From: Opisthorchis felineus
Taxonomy: Eukaryota > Platyhelminthes > Trematoda > Opisthorchiida > Opisthorchiidae
Length of the DNA: 64,000 bases
Reading direction: 5' to 3'
Assembly (NCBI GenBank): GCA_004794785.1
Contig: SJOL01007141.1
Span: forward strand, 733,763 to 797,762
Below are positions 31,516 to 43,685 of this stretch, piece after piece. Under the pieces are notes generated by a model, which was given only the letters and a program-made list of their open reading frames with translations, made no database searches and was not told the DNA's origin. How positions within the stretch are numbered: position 1 is the first letter of the stretch; the number at the start of each line of letters is the position of its first letter. The position numbers were made by a program, and so were the translations under genes.

Positions 31516-32910
31516 TTAATAATAATAATGTTTATTCCCAAATGGTGGGTAGCATAACGTTGGGCATGAGCATACTGTTACAGTCAGAATAAAAGCATGA
31601 CTGGCAATGTTTGTGGGTACAGGGGATTGTGTGGAAAGTGGACAGCTTCATGAACAGTGGGCGGGGAAGAACAGTTACTACTGCTTTTTGGGGAAAATAT
31701 CGGGCAATATCAGATCGTTAGGATTTGAATGTGGCGGGCAAAAACACAACAAGGGAGGGCAAAACAAGAGGCTTCCTGCCTGACCCATGACAACTGTTGA
31801 AAATGAGGAACCAGAACATCGGATCTGGTGAAGCAGCAGGGTTGGCGTCATCTGGCCGGTCAAAATGAACAAAAACCTAAAACCACCGCTGTGGCCTCGT
31901 GGCCTTGGACTGTTGGGCTTATGGCCATGCTAATAAAAAGCGTAAGTGGGGATGATAAAGTGGAGGGATTAGCAATGCGGATAAATGGTAGCAGGAATCT
32001 CAGAATCATGGTGTACAGTGAAACTGTAGAGACGCACTGGTGTCGCTGTTGTAGTGGAGTCGGTTATAAAAGTTCCTCGGAAGAGTGAGACGGTGACAAC
32101 ACACAAGCCGGAAGGCGAACTGTACGGAAAATGATTGACTTTGTGGGCAGCACAGACTGAAAGCCCACCGAAATGGTTAAATCCGAACGAAAGGTTCAGC
32201 AGATTGGAATGAACGCGTACCGGAGGCGGCCGGGGCCAGGTAAAGTGCTTGTTCGTACTTACAGCTAATGGAACCAGTGGGCGAGGGTACGGTCAAAAGT
32301 AGGGGGATAGCTGCGGACGTGCTATCAAACTGGGTATGGCAGTCCCGTGCCATCAATGGCCTGACATACTTCGGTTTTTGGACAACCCCGTAACGGACGT
32401 CATATTTAAGTTCATTGGGCTGGGGTGTGCGATTCTTTAAGCAGCCGGATTTTTCAGGGTGGCCAAGGAAACAAAGGTAGAACGAAGCTGCTTTAAGATC
32501 ACAGGTTTTCTTGGTCCGGTTTGGAATCCCTGTGGATGTAGATCACGGGCCAGGTTGAGTGAATAACAGCCAAATAGGTCATCCAGACCAGGTATTGGCG
32601 AAGTTCGAAGCTTGTAAATATGACGGAATGGGATGAGATCAGTAAAGCTGGTGGGGCTGTTAAAGTGGAGTCGGGTGTAAAAGTTCAGTGGGGAAGGGAG
32701 TTGGTGCTAACGCGCAAGACGGAACGCGAAATGCACAGAAAATAGCCGACTTTGTGACGAGCATAGAATAAAGGTCAACGAGATGTGCACATCCGAACGG
32801 AAGGTTCAGCAGATTAGAATGAAGGCATCCCGGAGGCGGCCGGGGCTAGGTGAAGAGTTTGTTCGCAGCTGCAGGTAGGGAGACAAGTTGGCGAGAAAGT
32901 TAGTCGCAAG
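31516..32910 (-). mobile_element. LINE 3'-end-like sequence with two diverged copies
   Basis: On the minus strand the sequence ends CCATTTGGGAATAAACATTA then an ATT microsatellite (about 31518-31545). This is a polyadenylation-signal-like word and simple-repeat tail of the kind that close LINE or SINE elements. Segments 32050-32300 and 32650-32905 are diverged direct repeats sharing GAAAGGTTCAGCAGATT.GAATG and CGGAGGCGGCCGGGGC. No RT motif is readable, so the LINE assignment is tentative. Confidence 0.4.
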
Positions 32911-34679
32911 AGCCCGCCAAATGTGTGCCCGATGAACACAGTGCTCTAGGCCTGCGGGAATTCACCAAGTAACGCGCTCTAAGTCATGACTGTCCGGTTG
33001 GGTTAGTGGCTCTCAGCTGAGTAAGAGGATGCATTTCCTCCCCATATCCCGTGAGTGACCCCGCACACAAGATTGAAGACTTGGGGTTAGGTGGTTACTC
33101 TGTGGGCGCAACGGATGCTGAAGCACCCGATGGATGAGGGACAGATTTCCTCCCACTCGGTAATACCGACTCTGTAGCGGCGCAGCGGGGCTGGCGGCTG
33201 CCGATTAGTACTGGTTGATAAGCACCAATTAATCTCCTTAGAATTTAGTTGAATCGACTGAATTACTGCATTTTTAAAAAACGTTGTGAATCGGATTTGC
33301 AGTAACTACGGGTCAACTACGGGTCCAACAATATCAGCATTTGTGTGACAAAAGCTCTCTAGTTCATCCTTGAATAGAGTCCCTTTCGAAAAGCAGCTCT
33401 TGTCATCCGTGAAATATCGTTAGCCGCGTCATGGTTGTCAATAGTGTACGCCCCATGATCCCTTTCTTCCTTGACGTGGACTGCCTTGTTAACGGGTATT
33501 GCAAGCATTGTGGCAAATTCGGATTAATTGACGTTTGGCCATATATCATTGATGGAGGCTAGGGTTATGTATGAGTGTTTTATCACGTTGACTGAATTAT
33601 TCAAAGACCTGTATTAAGCCACCTGGAACTGCGCCTAGCGTGAATTATGTGTGAGAAATAGAGTCCATATTTTGTAGGTAAATTTCGAACCATTTAAGTG
33701 AAGGTCCACTGATTCCTGCCAAAATCGGTTTATTTAGCGAGACCCTGTGATACTGCTGGTCACATGCATCGAAAAGATTCAATTGACTTTATAAAAAACG
33801 GAAGAGGCGTCGAAAAGGGATATCCAATTGTCTGTGACGGTTAGATAAGCAGTGCTCAAGGGTACTTTATCGAACCTCGCTTTGAGTGTTGATTTCCGTG
33901 AGCACGTTTTCAAGCAGTTTAGCAGCTAAGGGTTCTATGACATCAGACTCGATACCTACTGTGGTGACGGTCTTCAACAAGTATCACTAGAAATAAATGC
34001 AAATGGAGGCATCATGTCTAGGTGGTCACTTGGTCCCAGCTGAACTTTATTGACATTCATGAAGCCAACAGCAGCGCATAGTTTAGTTGTGATGCCAACG
34101 CTCTTGTCTTACTTGCCGTTATTGGACAAACGAAATCTTATAACCCAAAATGCTCAGCCCCTTTGTACAAAACAAGGATAAAGCGCTTATTGAGACCTGA
34201 TATGTTAGACTAATGAAGCGAAGCAGCCAGGCAAATTTTTTGGTCTACTAATAATAGGCCGGTGTTCAAGGTGGAGTAGTATTGTAGCACTTCCATTGGA
34301 ACTAATTCACCTTTCGGTGTTTCACCTAGGCGGCTGTATAGAGAGCTCATGAATCAATTCGTGTCTGTTTACACGTTGATTTTTCGGAATTAACATTGAT
34401 GCAAGGTTTATTTGTAAGAGACTCGGGTCCCACCCTTTCGGAAAGAATATAATATGAGGGCCCATAACTCCTTCCTGTTTAGTCTATCTACTCAGTAAAG
34501 ATGTGCACTCATCGTTTCAAGTTTAGGACTCCAGTTAGGTGGTTGATACTCCACTAAGATGCGACTGTCAAAGCTCATCTTGTTGACTGATCAGTAGCTT
34601 TCATTTGTTAGATGCGCCAGGCTACACCTGAGAGGCAAACAAAGAAAGTGGGGTGAGGAATTGTCCCTCGCTTTTAAGG
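32911..34679. other. No recognisable gene
   Basis: No open frame of useful length is present. Some minus-strand translations are weakly reminiscent of eroded retroelement protein, but no diagnostic motif could be named. Confidence 0.35.
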
Positions 34680-34936
34680 CTTTCAATGAAATTGTCGTCA
34701 GCTAGAAAGGTTACGGAAGTGCAGATACAAAATACTCTCAAGCTCTTGGCTGGCTATGTTTATTTGCCTATTAATCCGTGTTTTCATGAGAACCGAATGA
34801 ATTTCGGCTTAATATCTCGTTTACGATACTCCTTGTATCCACTGGATCCTAAGATGACCTATATGGAGTATGCTTGCTTGAATAACGGCACATGTGATCC
34901 AGTAACGCCCACCGTTCACAGCAAATTTATATGCAG
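34680..34936 (+). CDS. Candidate exon with an EGF-like half-domain
   Basis: The frame is open from about 34632 to a strong donor TGCAG|GTAAGT at 34936/34937. Its end reads YACLNNGTCDPVTPTVHSK then FICR, matching the C-x-N-N-G-x-C...F-x-C pattern of an EGF-like module, which would finish in the next exon. The most plausible acceptor is the pyrimidine-rich TTGTCCCTCGCTTTTAAG before 34680, but others are possible. No partner exon was found within a few kb. If real, it would belong to a secreted or membrane extracellular protein. A chance open frame cannot be excluded. Confidence 0.35.
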
Positions 34937-34942
34937 GTAAGT

Positions 34943-37828
34943 CTACTGATTGCATAAAACTTTATGTTCAGAGATACCATGTTGTTTACGGATAATCGGA
35001 GACCGCGCCTACTTAGTGAGTCCCTAGAGAAAGGGACGTCTGAAATAACCAGAGATATCTTTGTTCAAGGCTTTTGTTGGGCGCCACATCGACCTTCACT
35101 GAACTACGCTGATTGACTCATATGAATCCAACCTCAGCTAAATGAGACAAATGCGAAGGTTTTGGGAGCTGGATGACTTATATATATATGGCTTCCTAGC
35201 CCAGTTTCGAGCAAATACCTTCTTGTTGCTTTAAAAGTTTTTCCATATTCATTCTGGGGGCTTGAGTATATGCGTTAAACTAATCAACGGGGTTTTGCTC
35301 CATCAAACACATCTAGCATAAAAATGCCTTGTCTTTCGTCCGACGATCATTTTGAAAATTCTAGCCTTAATATAATAACCCTGCGACCAGATCGCAGTTT
35401 AGCTTCACATAGCGTTACACTTTCAGAAAGACTGATTCAACTTTCCCGGGCTAACAGCACATCTCCTTTGGTCTAGGCTCTTGAAGAATACACGAAAAAT
35501 TCCCCCTTCTAATACTGGAGGAGTTACACGGCCCTCCTCCTCAGTAGCCACCTATTCTATACATTGTAGCAACACGGATTCACAAATAGACCAAACGCGC
35601 CTGTTGTTGGTTTGGTTGTTCCTAGGTTGACTTTCTCAGCAAGCCCAAAGCCTGCTGACCAGAGAAACATAAGCCCACTGTTCAACAACCTCAGACACGA
35701 CGACACTGCGGGGTTGTTCAGAAACCGACGATTGTCAGCGGAGTGATGGCGTGGCAGTGCAGTTTGTTGGCATACCCGCAACCATTTTTTCATACTCTCG
35801 GACATGCCCTCTCAACCCTTTAGGATTGCACTTGCAAGATTGAGGGCGCTGCTCACCCCGACCCAACCGCCAATGTGGCATATTGTTTAAGAATAATGGA
35901 TTTATTGCTTTATTCATACACCAGCATCATGTGACACAAACTATTGTTTCTCACAACCGTTGATAGCTCCCTTTCACTATCTCACCCATGCTCCCAAAGG
36001 CCTTGACATTTATTTCGCTTGTCGCTAATATCGCAGCGGTCCTCAGTTTTAGTTTAAATCGGCTGAAGTACTCACCGAAGTGTTCGTGCTCATCTCGCCT
36101 CATTGTTTCAGTCGTTGGTCTTCCACAGTTTACATGTCTCACCACACAATGCACATGATGTCCCCACTTTGCCTGCCCTTCCATCGTGTTGTTGTTACCC
36201 TTCAGATTTGAACTGTACCAACTCAGTCGGTCCCTCATTTGCATGCCACACACACGTCGGGAAACGAACCTCCATTAGCAAATGGTGCTTTCTACGTTCA
36301 GCGGCCACGAAATCGGTTCTGAATTTTCAGCGAAGGTTTCACATGCATTGCTGAGTTTGACCTTGACCCCATAGTTTGTGTATATAAGGCTAGAAACCTG
36401 CAATATAGTATAGCATGGTATGGTATAGTACTCTATTGCATTCTATTGCGTCGCACTGCATGGTGTTGTAGAGTATCGCACTTTTGACGGCTCCGATCTT
36501 GGCAGTTTGCACGCTGGTCAACGTAAACTCGAATACACAACCCGTACAACAATGAGAGCGAGAAAGTATTTGTGCCATCAAATTCCAAGTGGTGTGGTTT
36601 GTCAGCCGCTGGTTAGCAGCGTTAATTGTTGACATCTTGCCTCTGACCATTAAATCCGGCTACTAAACGCTGTGCAATAGGTTTAAGAGGGTTAGCGATG
36701 CGCAATCCTTGCAAACGGAGAGTCTGCTACACTGGCCTTGTTTCCACAGTCGGCAGATTTGTGTGAAAGTGTCGTTGGGGGGGGGGCCTACTCCCAGCGA
36801 TTAGCTTTGCATATTTACAAATTTCAGAGCAAATATGTTGGGTGTTGCTGCAGGGAAACTGTTAAGCAACCTTATAAAGGTCTGGTTTTAAAAGATTTCA
36901 CATTTGCCATGAGACTGACCGTGCAACTTAGGAAAACAACGTTATGAATGTTGGTCTATATCTACCTATTACACTTACTGGAGGAGGCTCCATATATAGC
37001 TTCATGGATTACAGTTGGAACTTAGATGCCGTGGGGGAGATAGGAAAAGCCACCATACAAATAACTGTGGCACTGTTAAAACATGCACCAACCTCTTTTG
37101 TCTGCAAAAGCAGGAAGGTGGGCTAAAAGGGACTGAAGCGGATATCCAGTATGCTTTTACCGCGAACGCCGATCTCAGCCCTCAAATGTATGAACAGAAT
37201 CAAAAGAAACAAAGAGAGTGCTTGTTAAATGGCAGGGCCGTGGGTTTCTCAATAGAAGAGGATTTAGGAGTGCCATGATTGCCAGTTGTCAAATTCAAAA
37301 GGGAATGCCTGCTGAAAAGCCTCAAGGCATGCATGTATCCTATAAAGGTAAACAAAAAATTCAGCAGTCCGGAAAGCGTTATCTAAGCGCTAAATCAATG
37401 TATGGTAATTTAACGTCCAAATTCTTGTACATAAGGCAACCATCATGTATCGATAGATAACTTTTAACCATCTTCTGAAAAGCCCCCTTTGTTTGCGTTC
37501 GATGAGAATGTTCGGCTCACTTGCTGCTCCCAAAGATGGGGCCAAATCAAAATTCTTGTCAAAACTTTTACTTACAGGAGACCTAAGGATCGCAGCATCG
37601 TGGCACTTTGACAATCTACGGGTTAAAATTGTGTGCGTGGGTTGGGCCAAGCAAGGTTCTCAAGCATAAGTTGGCGTCCAACTAAAACATTATCGCTGTA
37701 TACCCTGGGTAAACACCAAATGTAAATTTTGATGCAAGCCATTATTGCCTCAGTGAGACATCGAATGCGTGCTCATAATGACCATAGGGTGTTTAAAATG
37801 ATAAGAACTTCCTACTAGATACCCCTAG
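34943..37828. other. No recognisable gene
   Basis: The longest frames (36253-35951 on minus, 100 codons; 37015-37278 on plus) have no known motif. A degenerate short-period repeat lies at 36390-36480, and G-runs occur near 36777. Confidence 0.4.
36390..36480. repeat. Degenerate microsatellite-like stretch
   Basis: Words of the type TATAG, CATGG and TATGG, then TTGCATTCTATTGC and GCACTGCATGG, recur at a period of about 5 bp with many substitutions. It is a decayed short tandem repeat. Confidence 0.4.
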
Positions 37829-38047
37829 GCCATGCCCAGCTGATTATGAGGCCTCACCTGTTCACGGTAACCTAATCCAATGGCCAACGACGGCCCTTCA
37901 TACTCATACCTATACGCGTCGCCATTCACCTCGAGTACTTATCGTAACCGCTAGGCCCATGTCCATGGTCGGCGTTGATTATAAGGCCCCAGCTATGCGC
38001 GGGAACCTAACCCAATGGCCAACGACAGTCCTCCATACTCATACCTA
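37829..38047 (+). repeat. Tandem duplication of about 125 bp, imperfect
   Basis: Two units share GATTATGAGGCC/GATTATAAGGCC, GGTAACCTAATCC/GGGAACCTAACCC, then CAATGGCCAACGAC and CATACTCATACCTA in the same order. The copies start at about 37829 and 37951. The block directly precedes the CGGTTA-rich region. Confidence 0.6.
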
Positions 38048-38059
38048 CCCTAGCAGCAC

Positions 38060-38590
38060 ACGCAGGTCAAAATAACCCAGTTTTCTGGTTATATGACGGT
38101 TATATAACCGTATAATAACCACCTTTTATGGTTACCAGGCCGTTATTTGCACCATCGTAACCGTCATATATCCGTGTTTTCCGGTTATTGGACGGTTAAA
38201 TGTCCGTCATTAGACCGCATTTCAACTTCAAGTAATAGGGAAATGACCACCATCTTACCGTAATTCGCTGTTACTAGACCTATTCTACCGCGTTATTACG
38301 GCTTAACACCTTATACGTAACCACGTGATAACGGCATTGTAGGGCCACAGAGATGTTGAATAACGGCGCCCTAGCGTAGTCATTCCTAGATATGCTATCT
38401 GACGGCTTATTAACCACTTACTAAATTTTAGTTTTACGGTTAACTAATCGTGAAGAACGGTTTTGCGGCTAACAGCCGCAACATGGCTGTAACGTCACGA
38501 CCTATACTGGTAACCACACGGTTAAGCGTGCAAATCGTCGGACCCGTTGCGGGAAATAAGGCCTGGTAACGGAATCTTTACACATTGGTG
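38060..38590. repeat. Block enriched in CGGTTA/TAACCG-type words
   Basis: Within about 530 bp the words GGTTAT, CGGTTA, TAACCG, CCGTTAT, TAACGG and ACGGTTAA recur in both orientations at irregular spacing, some as local dyads (GGTTATATAACC at 38098-38109). It is not a regular tandem array and has no long open frame. It may be an old palindromic satellite or a cluster of protein-binding sites; TAACGG matches the known Myb-type consensus YAAC(G/T)G. Confidence 0.5.
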
Positions 38591-40689
38591 CACATCAACC
38601 TTCTGGCCACTTACGGAGGTGGTTCAACAACCCTCTTGATCCGGTGTCATCATTGACCGTTTACGCACAGCAATTAGAGAACGGAAAACAAGGATAAAAA
38701 AATATATTGGATGTACAAAAATAAATGTTTCACAGTTAAACCACGTCAGTCCGAAGGTAAGTCCAATGTGATAATCCCGGCTTATTGCTTCAAAGCAGAC
38801 GTCTGAAACAGTGACAAAACATACGCATAAGCACTCGATGTATCAAATCAGTAAGAGTTCTGTTTGCTGTTTCCGACTTTGCGGCATCCCAAACACCTTC
38901 GCGAGGCAGTGTTAAATAAACAACAAAAAGAGTCTGGCGACAGCGATATTTAAGTTAGTTCCTCTGTGATTGCCAAGCATGATTGGGCACCTCTGTTGAA
39001 AGTGGGCGCGACTGTCGACCTGCCTCAACTGATAACGACGGTCTCTTTCGCCAAGGCAGGTAAGTGTGACAATCGCCAAATAAGGATAAATTGAGTGGTG
39101 CTCGTCAGAACGAGCAGCTCGGTGATACTCTAGATAAGCAGGGCATTCGCCAGGCCCCATAGTCATCAAGGGTTTAGCATCCACTATCAGCCGCTGCTTT
39201 GTGGATCTGGAATCCGGTCTGACAACCACAGAGGGCCAGTTGAGTTACCATTAAAATTAGTTGGCTCACCTGTTCAGCGCTCTATTGTTCTATATATAGA
39301 CGAGCTGTAATTATCAGGGACCTTTTCACTCAATGGAAGCCACTTCGACCTGTTGCACGTTTCAAGTTGATTAGTTTGGGAAAATTCCTTGGTTTATCCG
39401 CTTTCTCCACTTTGGCTTTCTGAACCCACTAGATTCTTGATCCGCGTAGATGGTTCTTTCTTACATGAAGTCTGATAGTCATTTGAGCGGTGCCTCACTC
39501 GCATCCATGAGCCATACACGTCCGCGCTTCGGCGACCTTAGAATGTTGCACGGGATCCAGTGCCTAGATCAAGTTGGAGACGCCGTTCCACAAAAGATGC
39601 GCCCGACATCATGCACGTGACAGTTGTCCATGTTGACGACAACAGCTGCATAACCGAGATATGGCTTTAAACTTTTGAGGCATGTAATTGTAGGAATATA
39701 TGTGACCGACTTAACGAGATCGATGTGGGTTCACCCCTGAAGGACAAAAAGGACCCAACGACAGAAGGAGGTTGAAAGCACAGGGGGTATTAGATTGGTG
39801 CTTGTAATCAGGCAAAATCAGAGCTAAGAGTTTTTGGTCAAGTTTTCGGGAAGACTCTTGGCTGCGAGAAGCCATCAAGCAGTCGGTTCCGGAACAAAAG
39901 TTGTTTCTGGTGAGAAAGATTTATTTTCTAGAGATCAAATGGGTGGCGCAAAAAGTAATCTACTTGACAGGCTTTTGTGGCCGGCTGCCGGCAGTGATGC
40001 CCAAACTGCCTGGTCTCCAGGGCGTGATGCAACCGGCAATCTGTGGGGGGGGGGTAAAAATTCCTAAATTCTGGACTCCCTGTTTACAACCCGGAAGTCA
40101 AATTTTGAAGACCTTATTGTATCCAACTATTAAGGTAAATTTGAGCGCGTAGTTCTAGAGGTCCAGAATGTTTCTGATCTCTCGTTCGCCCACAGTGGGC
40201 AGAGTCTAGCGAAACTGACTTTAGCTTAAGGTTGAAAAGCACATCGGCTAGGAGCCCCAGCAGAAGTACGGTAGGAGCGCATCAGGCGAAAAGTAATGAT
40301 GCTCATTGAGGCTAACAATGCTTCTAATGACAGAATGAAAGCTTGTGGCGCGCCCTTTTGTTGTTTGCGTGGCCCATGTTTTATAGGAAGACACCATCAG
40401 AAGTATGGGAGATGCGAAGCTGGCATACCAAAGACAGCTTGCTCGGGAAGCACGAAATGCCTCTGAGCATTGGCCGGCTAAGATACGGAACGGGGTGACG
40501 AAAATACTTAATAGATGCAGGGGAAGCTACTGGGGGAAGTGAGGCCCGCAGAAATTGCTGGGGCATTCTTGCTTAGACTTTTGTTGGAGTGTCTCTGAAC
40601 TGTCTCCCAGTACCAAGCCATCAGTAGGTGTAAAAACACAACCATCGCAAAGGCCCGAAGCAGGCCTCTTGCTCTCTTTCTATAGCTTC
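38591..40689. other. No recognisable gene
   Basis: A 105-codon minus frame at 39229-38912 has no known motif. A G-run occurs at about 40045-40056. Confidence 0.4.
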
Positions 40690-41960
40690 TTGACCCTTAC
40701 GAGCTGCGCACGCAATTTTTGAAGATGTCGGCCATTGCTGCAGGTCCCCCACCTCCGGTGTCTTAGCAGTTCCTGGGAGGAGGGACTCTGTCTGAAGTTT
40801 GGTAAGGTTCCACCATTATCCCAGTCACCACGACCGACGACCATTGTGCTGAAGTGAGCTACCGTCCGTTAGGTTTGATGAGCGCACTGCGTAAAGTAGA
40901 GCAAAGAAACCCCTGTAAAAGAAAGAGCCAGTAATTTCTTTTTCAATGCAAAACAACCTCGTGGAATAACCCAAACATTCAGTTCTTTTCCAGCTTAAGG
41001 CGGTATAGCAAACCCATTAGGCAGAAAAGAAGGAAATGCTACGGGAAAGCCGGATTTCTAGAAGGCTTTTGTTTTCGTCAATCACTGCTTTTTGCTACGC
41101 TGAGTGGAAACTCTCTCCACTTCATGGAGGATCGTTGTGAAATTTAGCCTTTTAAGGCCAAAGTGTGGTTACAAGTGGCACCCAGCAGGAAGCTGCAGTA
41201 TATATCTTGCCAGGCTTCGTGTACTTCATTGGTACCACAGTCGACTTGGATTGCTCTTGATTGTGTTTACAGTTAACTTGGAGATAATATGATTCTTTGG
41301 TCATTAATGATCCAAACGATTCTTCTTACAATCCAAAAGTGGCGTAAAGCCTGGGATTTTCTAATAAACAACGCCGGGTAAATAGGAGTAGCTTTCTTTA
41401 TGGATGAGAAAAAAGGCCCAGGGCGGAATTTGGTGGTGATAAAAAGAAAAAATCCTGAATCTTGAAGATTTTGAGAGATTAGAAATTCATCTGCACAGTG
41501 CGCCGCCGCTGATTAGAAGGCTTAAGTTTCTTTGTAGCCTGAAGATATTACAAGTAAGTATCCTGTTGTGTGGACACCTGTAAGTTTCATCTTTTTCCTT
41601 TTGGTTAGACTGTTTTGTTTAGGCATAAATTGTGCATCCGAAGAAAGACTCTGTGCAGCTAGAGGCCGTGCGACGGATAATAACCGGATGAGTCGTAGAT
41701 ATAAAGCGAAGGACCTAGCAGGATGGGTCATGGGTTCTTGAGCCGTACTTCCTTTACAAAAGTGATTTGTGAGAAAACCCAAGTGAGATTTGCAAGATGG
41801 ACTACTAGAGCACTGGTGGGACAATTATTACAATGAAGAACTGTTAGAAAAATAAAAGGGAACACAGAAAGCTTGCAAATGTTATTTTCAGGGCCGAACT
41901 TAGGAAAACGCCTTATCCTTTAAGAGTAACAAAAGCATTGAACATCTAATGAAGGTCTCT
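40690..41960 (+). mobile_element. Heavily decayed CR1/Jockey-type LINE
   Basis: RT-like blocks appear in order but in changing frames: STIIPV then SYRPLGLMSALRKVEQR (about 40810-40910, fingers), VVTSGTQQ (about 41163-41186, equivalent to the GVPQGS block), and GDNMILWSLM (about 41280-41310, equivalent to the DD motif C). A C-terminal-like VHPKKDSVQLEAVRR (about 41628-41675) follows. Every block needs a different frame or crosses stops. The assignment rests on order and spacing rather than on any one block. Confidence 0.5.
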
Positions 41961-42674
41961 AATATGACTCTCTTATCCTTCTCAAAATTGAGTATCGGAA
42001 ACCGTTTTTGGATCTAATGTGAGGTGTGAAATTGTGCGTGGACTACAAAGCATTGTTTTAGACTACCTTCTCTTAAAACACGAACGCACTTACGCACAAT
42101 TCCACTCTGAGATGTTGGTTGATGGGTATTCGACTTTTCTTTTTGACTTCCAAAAGAACCTACTTCATCATTTATTTTTGGTACCAGTCATCTATGAACA
42201 TTTCTATGCCAAATTCCGTTTTTGCCGAGGTTTGCGCTGTTTGTGCAGTCTCTTTAAAGTATTCTTGTGGTTGTGTTTTGCCTGCATGTTGCCGGGCGAA
42301 GCTTTTTTCACTCTGATGGCCGGGAGTATAGTGCTCTTAACTTTCCGTTAGGATAATACAAACCTATCAAACGGGGAATTTACGGCTTTAAGAAACGATC
42401 CGACAGAGAATTTCGAGCTATCGTCGAATGCACTAAGTACGTAGTGGGGAACAGATAAGCAAAAATCTTTTTCAATCCAGGACTTATTATGAGTTGGATT
42501 GGACTACAGTAAAAATAAAATTTATTATGGTTAGTGCATGGAGTCACGATACTTCACTGTAGATGCCATCAACAAACAAAACTTTGCTCAGTCTCTCAAC
42601 TCTTGTGAAATGTCACGCCTCCATCCCTGGATCTACAACTTGCGAAAATTTCCAGCGGCTAGGAGCAACATAAG
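41961..42674. other. No recognisable gene
   Basis: A 110-codon frame at 42019-42351 is Leu/Phe/Cys-rich with no domain recognised. This is the left flank of gypsy element 2. Confidence 0.4.
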
Positions 42675-42679
42675 ATTCC

Positions 42680-42861
42680 TGTGATGAACATGATTGATGC
42701 TTTATTCATTGCTCTATTCATCATTCTCTTGTTTTAATATTCCAAATGCTGTATACACACATGAATTCGAATACATACGTGCTACTTGTTACGCTATGCT
42801 GAATTTTGCATTTCTAGTTCATCTGGTTATACCAATATACGTGCGCAACTTAACTATCATA
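42680..42861 (+). repeat. 5' LTR of gypsy element 2
   Basis: It is 182 bp, starting TGTGATGAACA and ending ACTATCATA, where the 3' LTR ends TTATCACA. The terminal CA is therefore mutated here. The boundary is fixed by the equal LTR lengths and the flanking ATTCC. Confidence 0.93.
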
Positions 42862-42882
42862 TTTTGGCGTCGCGATTGGAAC
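42862..42882 (+). other. Primer-binding-site-like sequence, gypsy element 2
   Basis: TTTTGGCGTCGCGATTGG follows the LTR. The TGGCG start at 42865 parallels the TGGCGACGG of element 1, suggesting related primers. The tRNA was not identified. Confidence 0.5.
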
Positions 42883-42890
42883 AATTCATC

Positions 42891-43685
42891 ATGCCTGCCG
42901 ACATGGAACCATTGAATGTTAATTCAACTGCGCGAGATGTAGAGGATTATTTGGAACGGTTTGACATATGGTGCCTTACAAAATCCGATATGGATGATAG
43001 GAAACTCACGGCATATTTTCTACATTTTGCAGGCAAGGATGCGTATACGTTGATCAAGAATTTAGTATATCCTGAATCTCCAATCGATATTTCCTATAAA
43101 ACATTGAGGAAAAAAGTTCTGCAACACTTCAAACCGATTAACTTGGTAGCAGCCGAAAGTGCTAGGTTTAATATGTTGACCCGCTCCCATTCTCAGTCGG
43201 TTCGTAATTTTCTATTGCAGTTACAGTCACAGGCAGCCAAATGTGACTACGGTGCCCAGTTAGAAGACCAACCGTGTGATAGACTCATTGCCGTTATTTA
43301 GTTGCTCGAATTATGACAGAAGCTGCTGCTCTGTACAGATCAAAAGTTTCAAACTGTTCGGAAAATATGCTAGCAGTATGAGGATGCGAAGCAGGTCACG
43401 AAGACTGATGAAGCAGTGTTGTTCAATTATTCTAAAAAAAATAATTGAAGGATGCAAACAGACAACAAATTCAAAAATCGAACAAATTTTCGTGCTCCAA
43501 CTTCATCAATACGTCGCTCCACAGATCGTAATTCTAACTCAGCTGTTCAAAAATTTGGGAAATGTGAATCTTGTGGACGAAATCATTCCGGATATTCATG
43601 GCCTCACAGGCAAGCGAAGTGTCTTATCTGCGGGAAAACGGGACACACTCAACTTGTCTGTAAGTCCAAAAATTGTGTCACTTAA
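42891..43685 (+). pseudogene. Gag of gypsy element 2, four in-frame stops
   Basis: It starts at ATG 42891 (MPADMEPLN). The capsid-like region has VEDYLERFDIWCLTK, then LTAYFLHFAGKDAYTLIKNL and SVRNFLLQLQSQAAKCDYG. Stops at 43299, 43314, 43371 and 43446 interrupt one continuous frame. Two knuckles follow: CESCGRNHSGYSW (a Trp where the last Cys is expected) and CLICGKTGHTQLVC (CX2CX4HX4C). It ends at 43685 and overlaps pol, which is in the -1 frame, consistent with frameshift expression in the live ancestor. It could also have been one fused protein originally. Confidence 0.9.
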
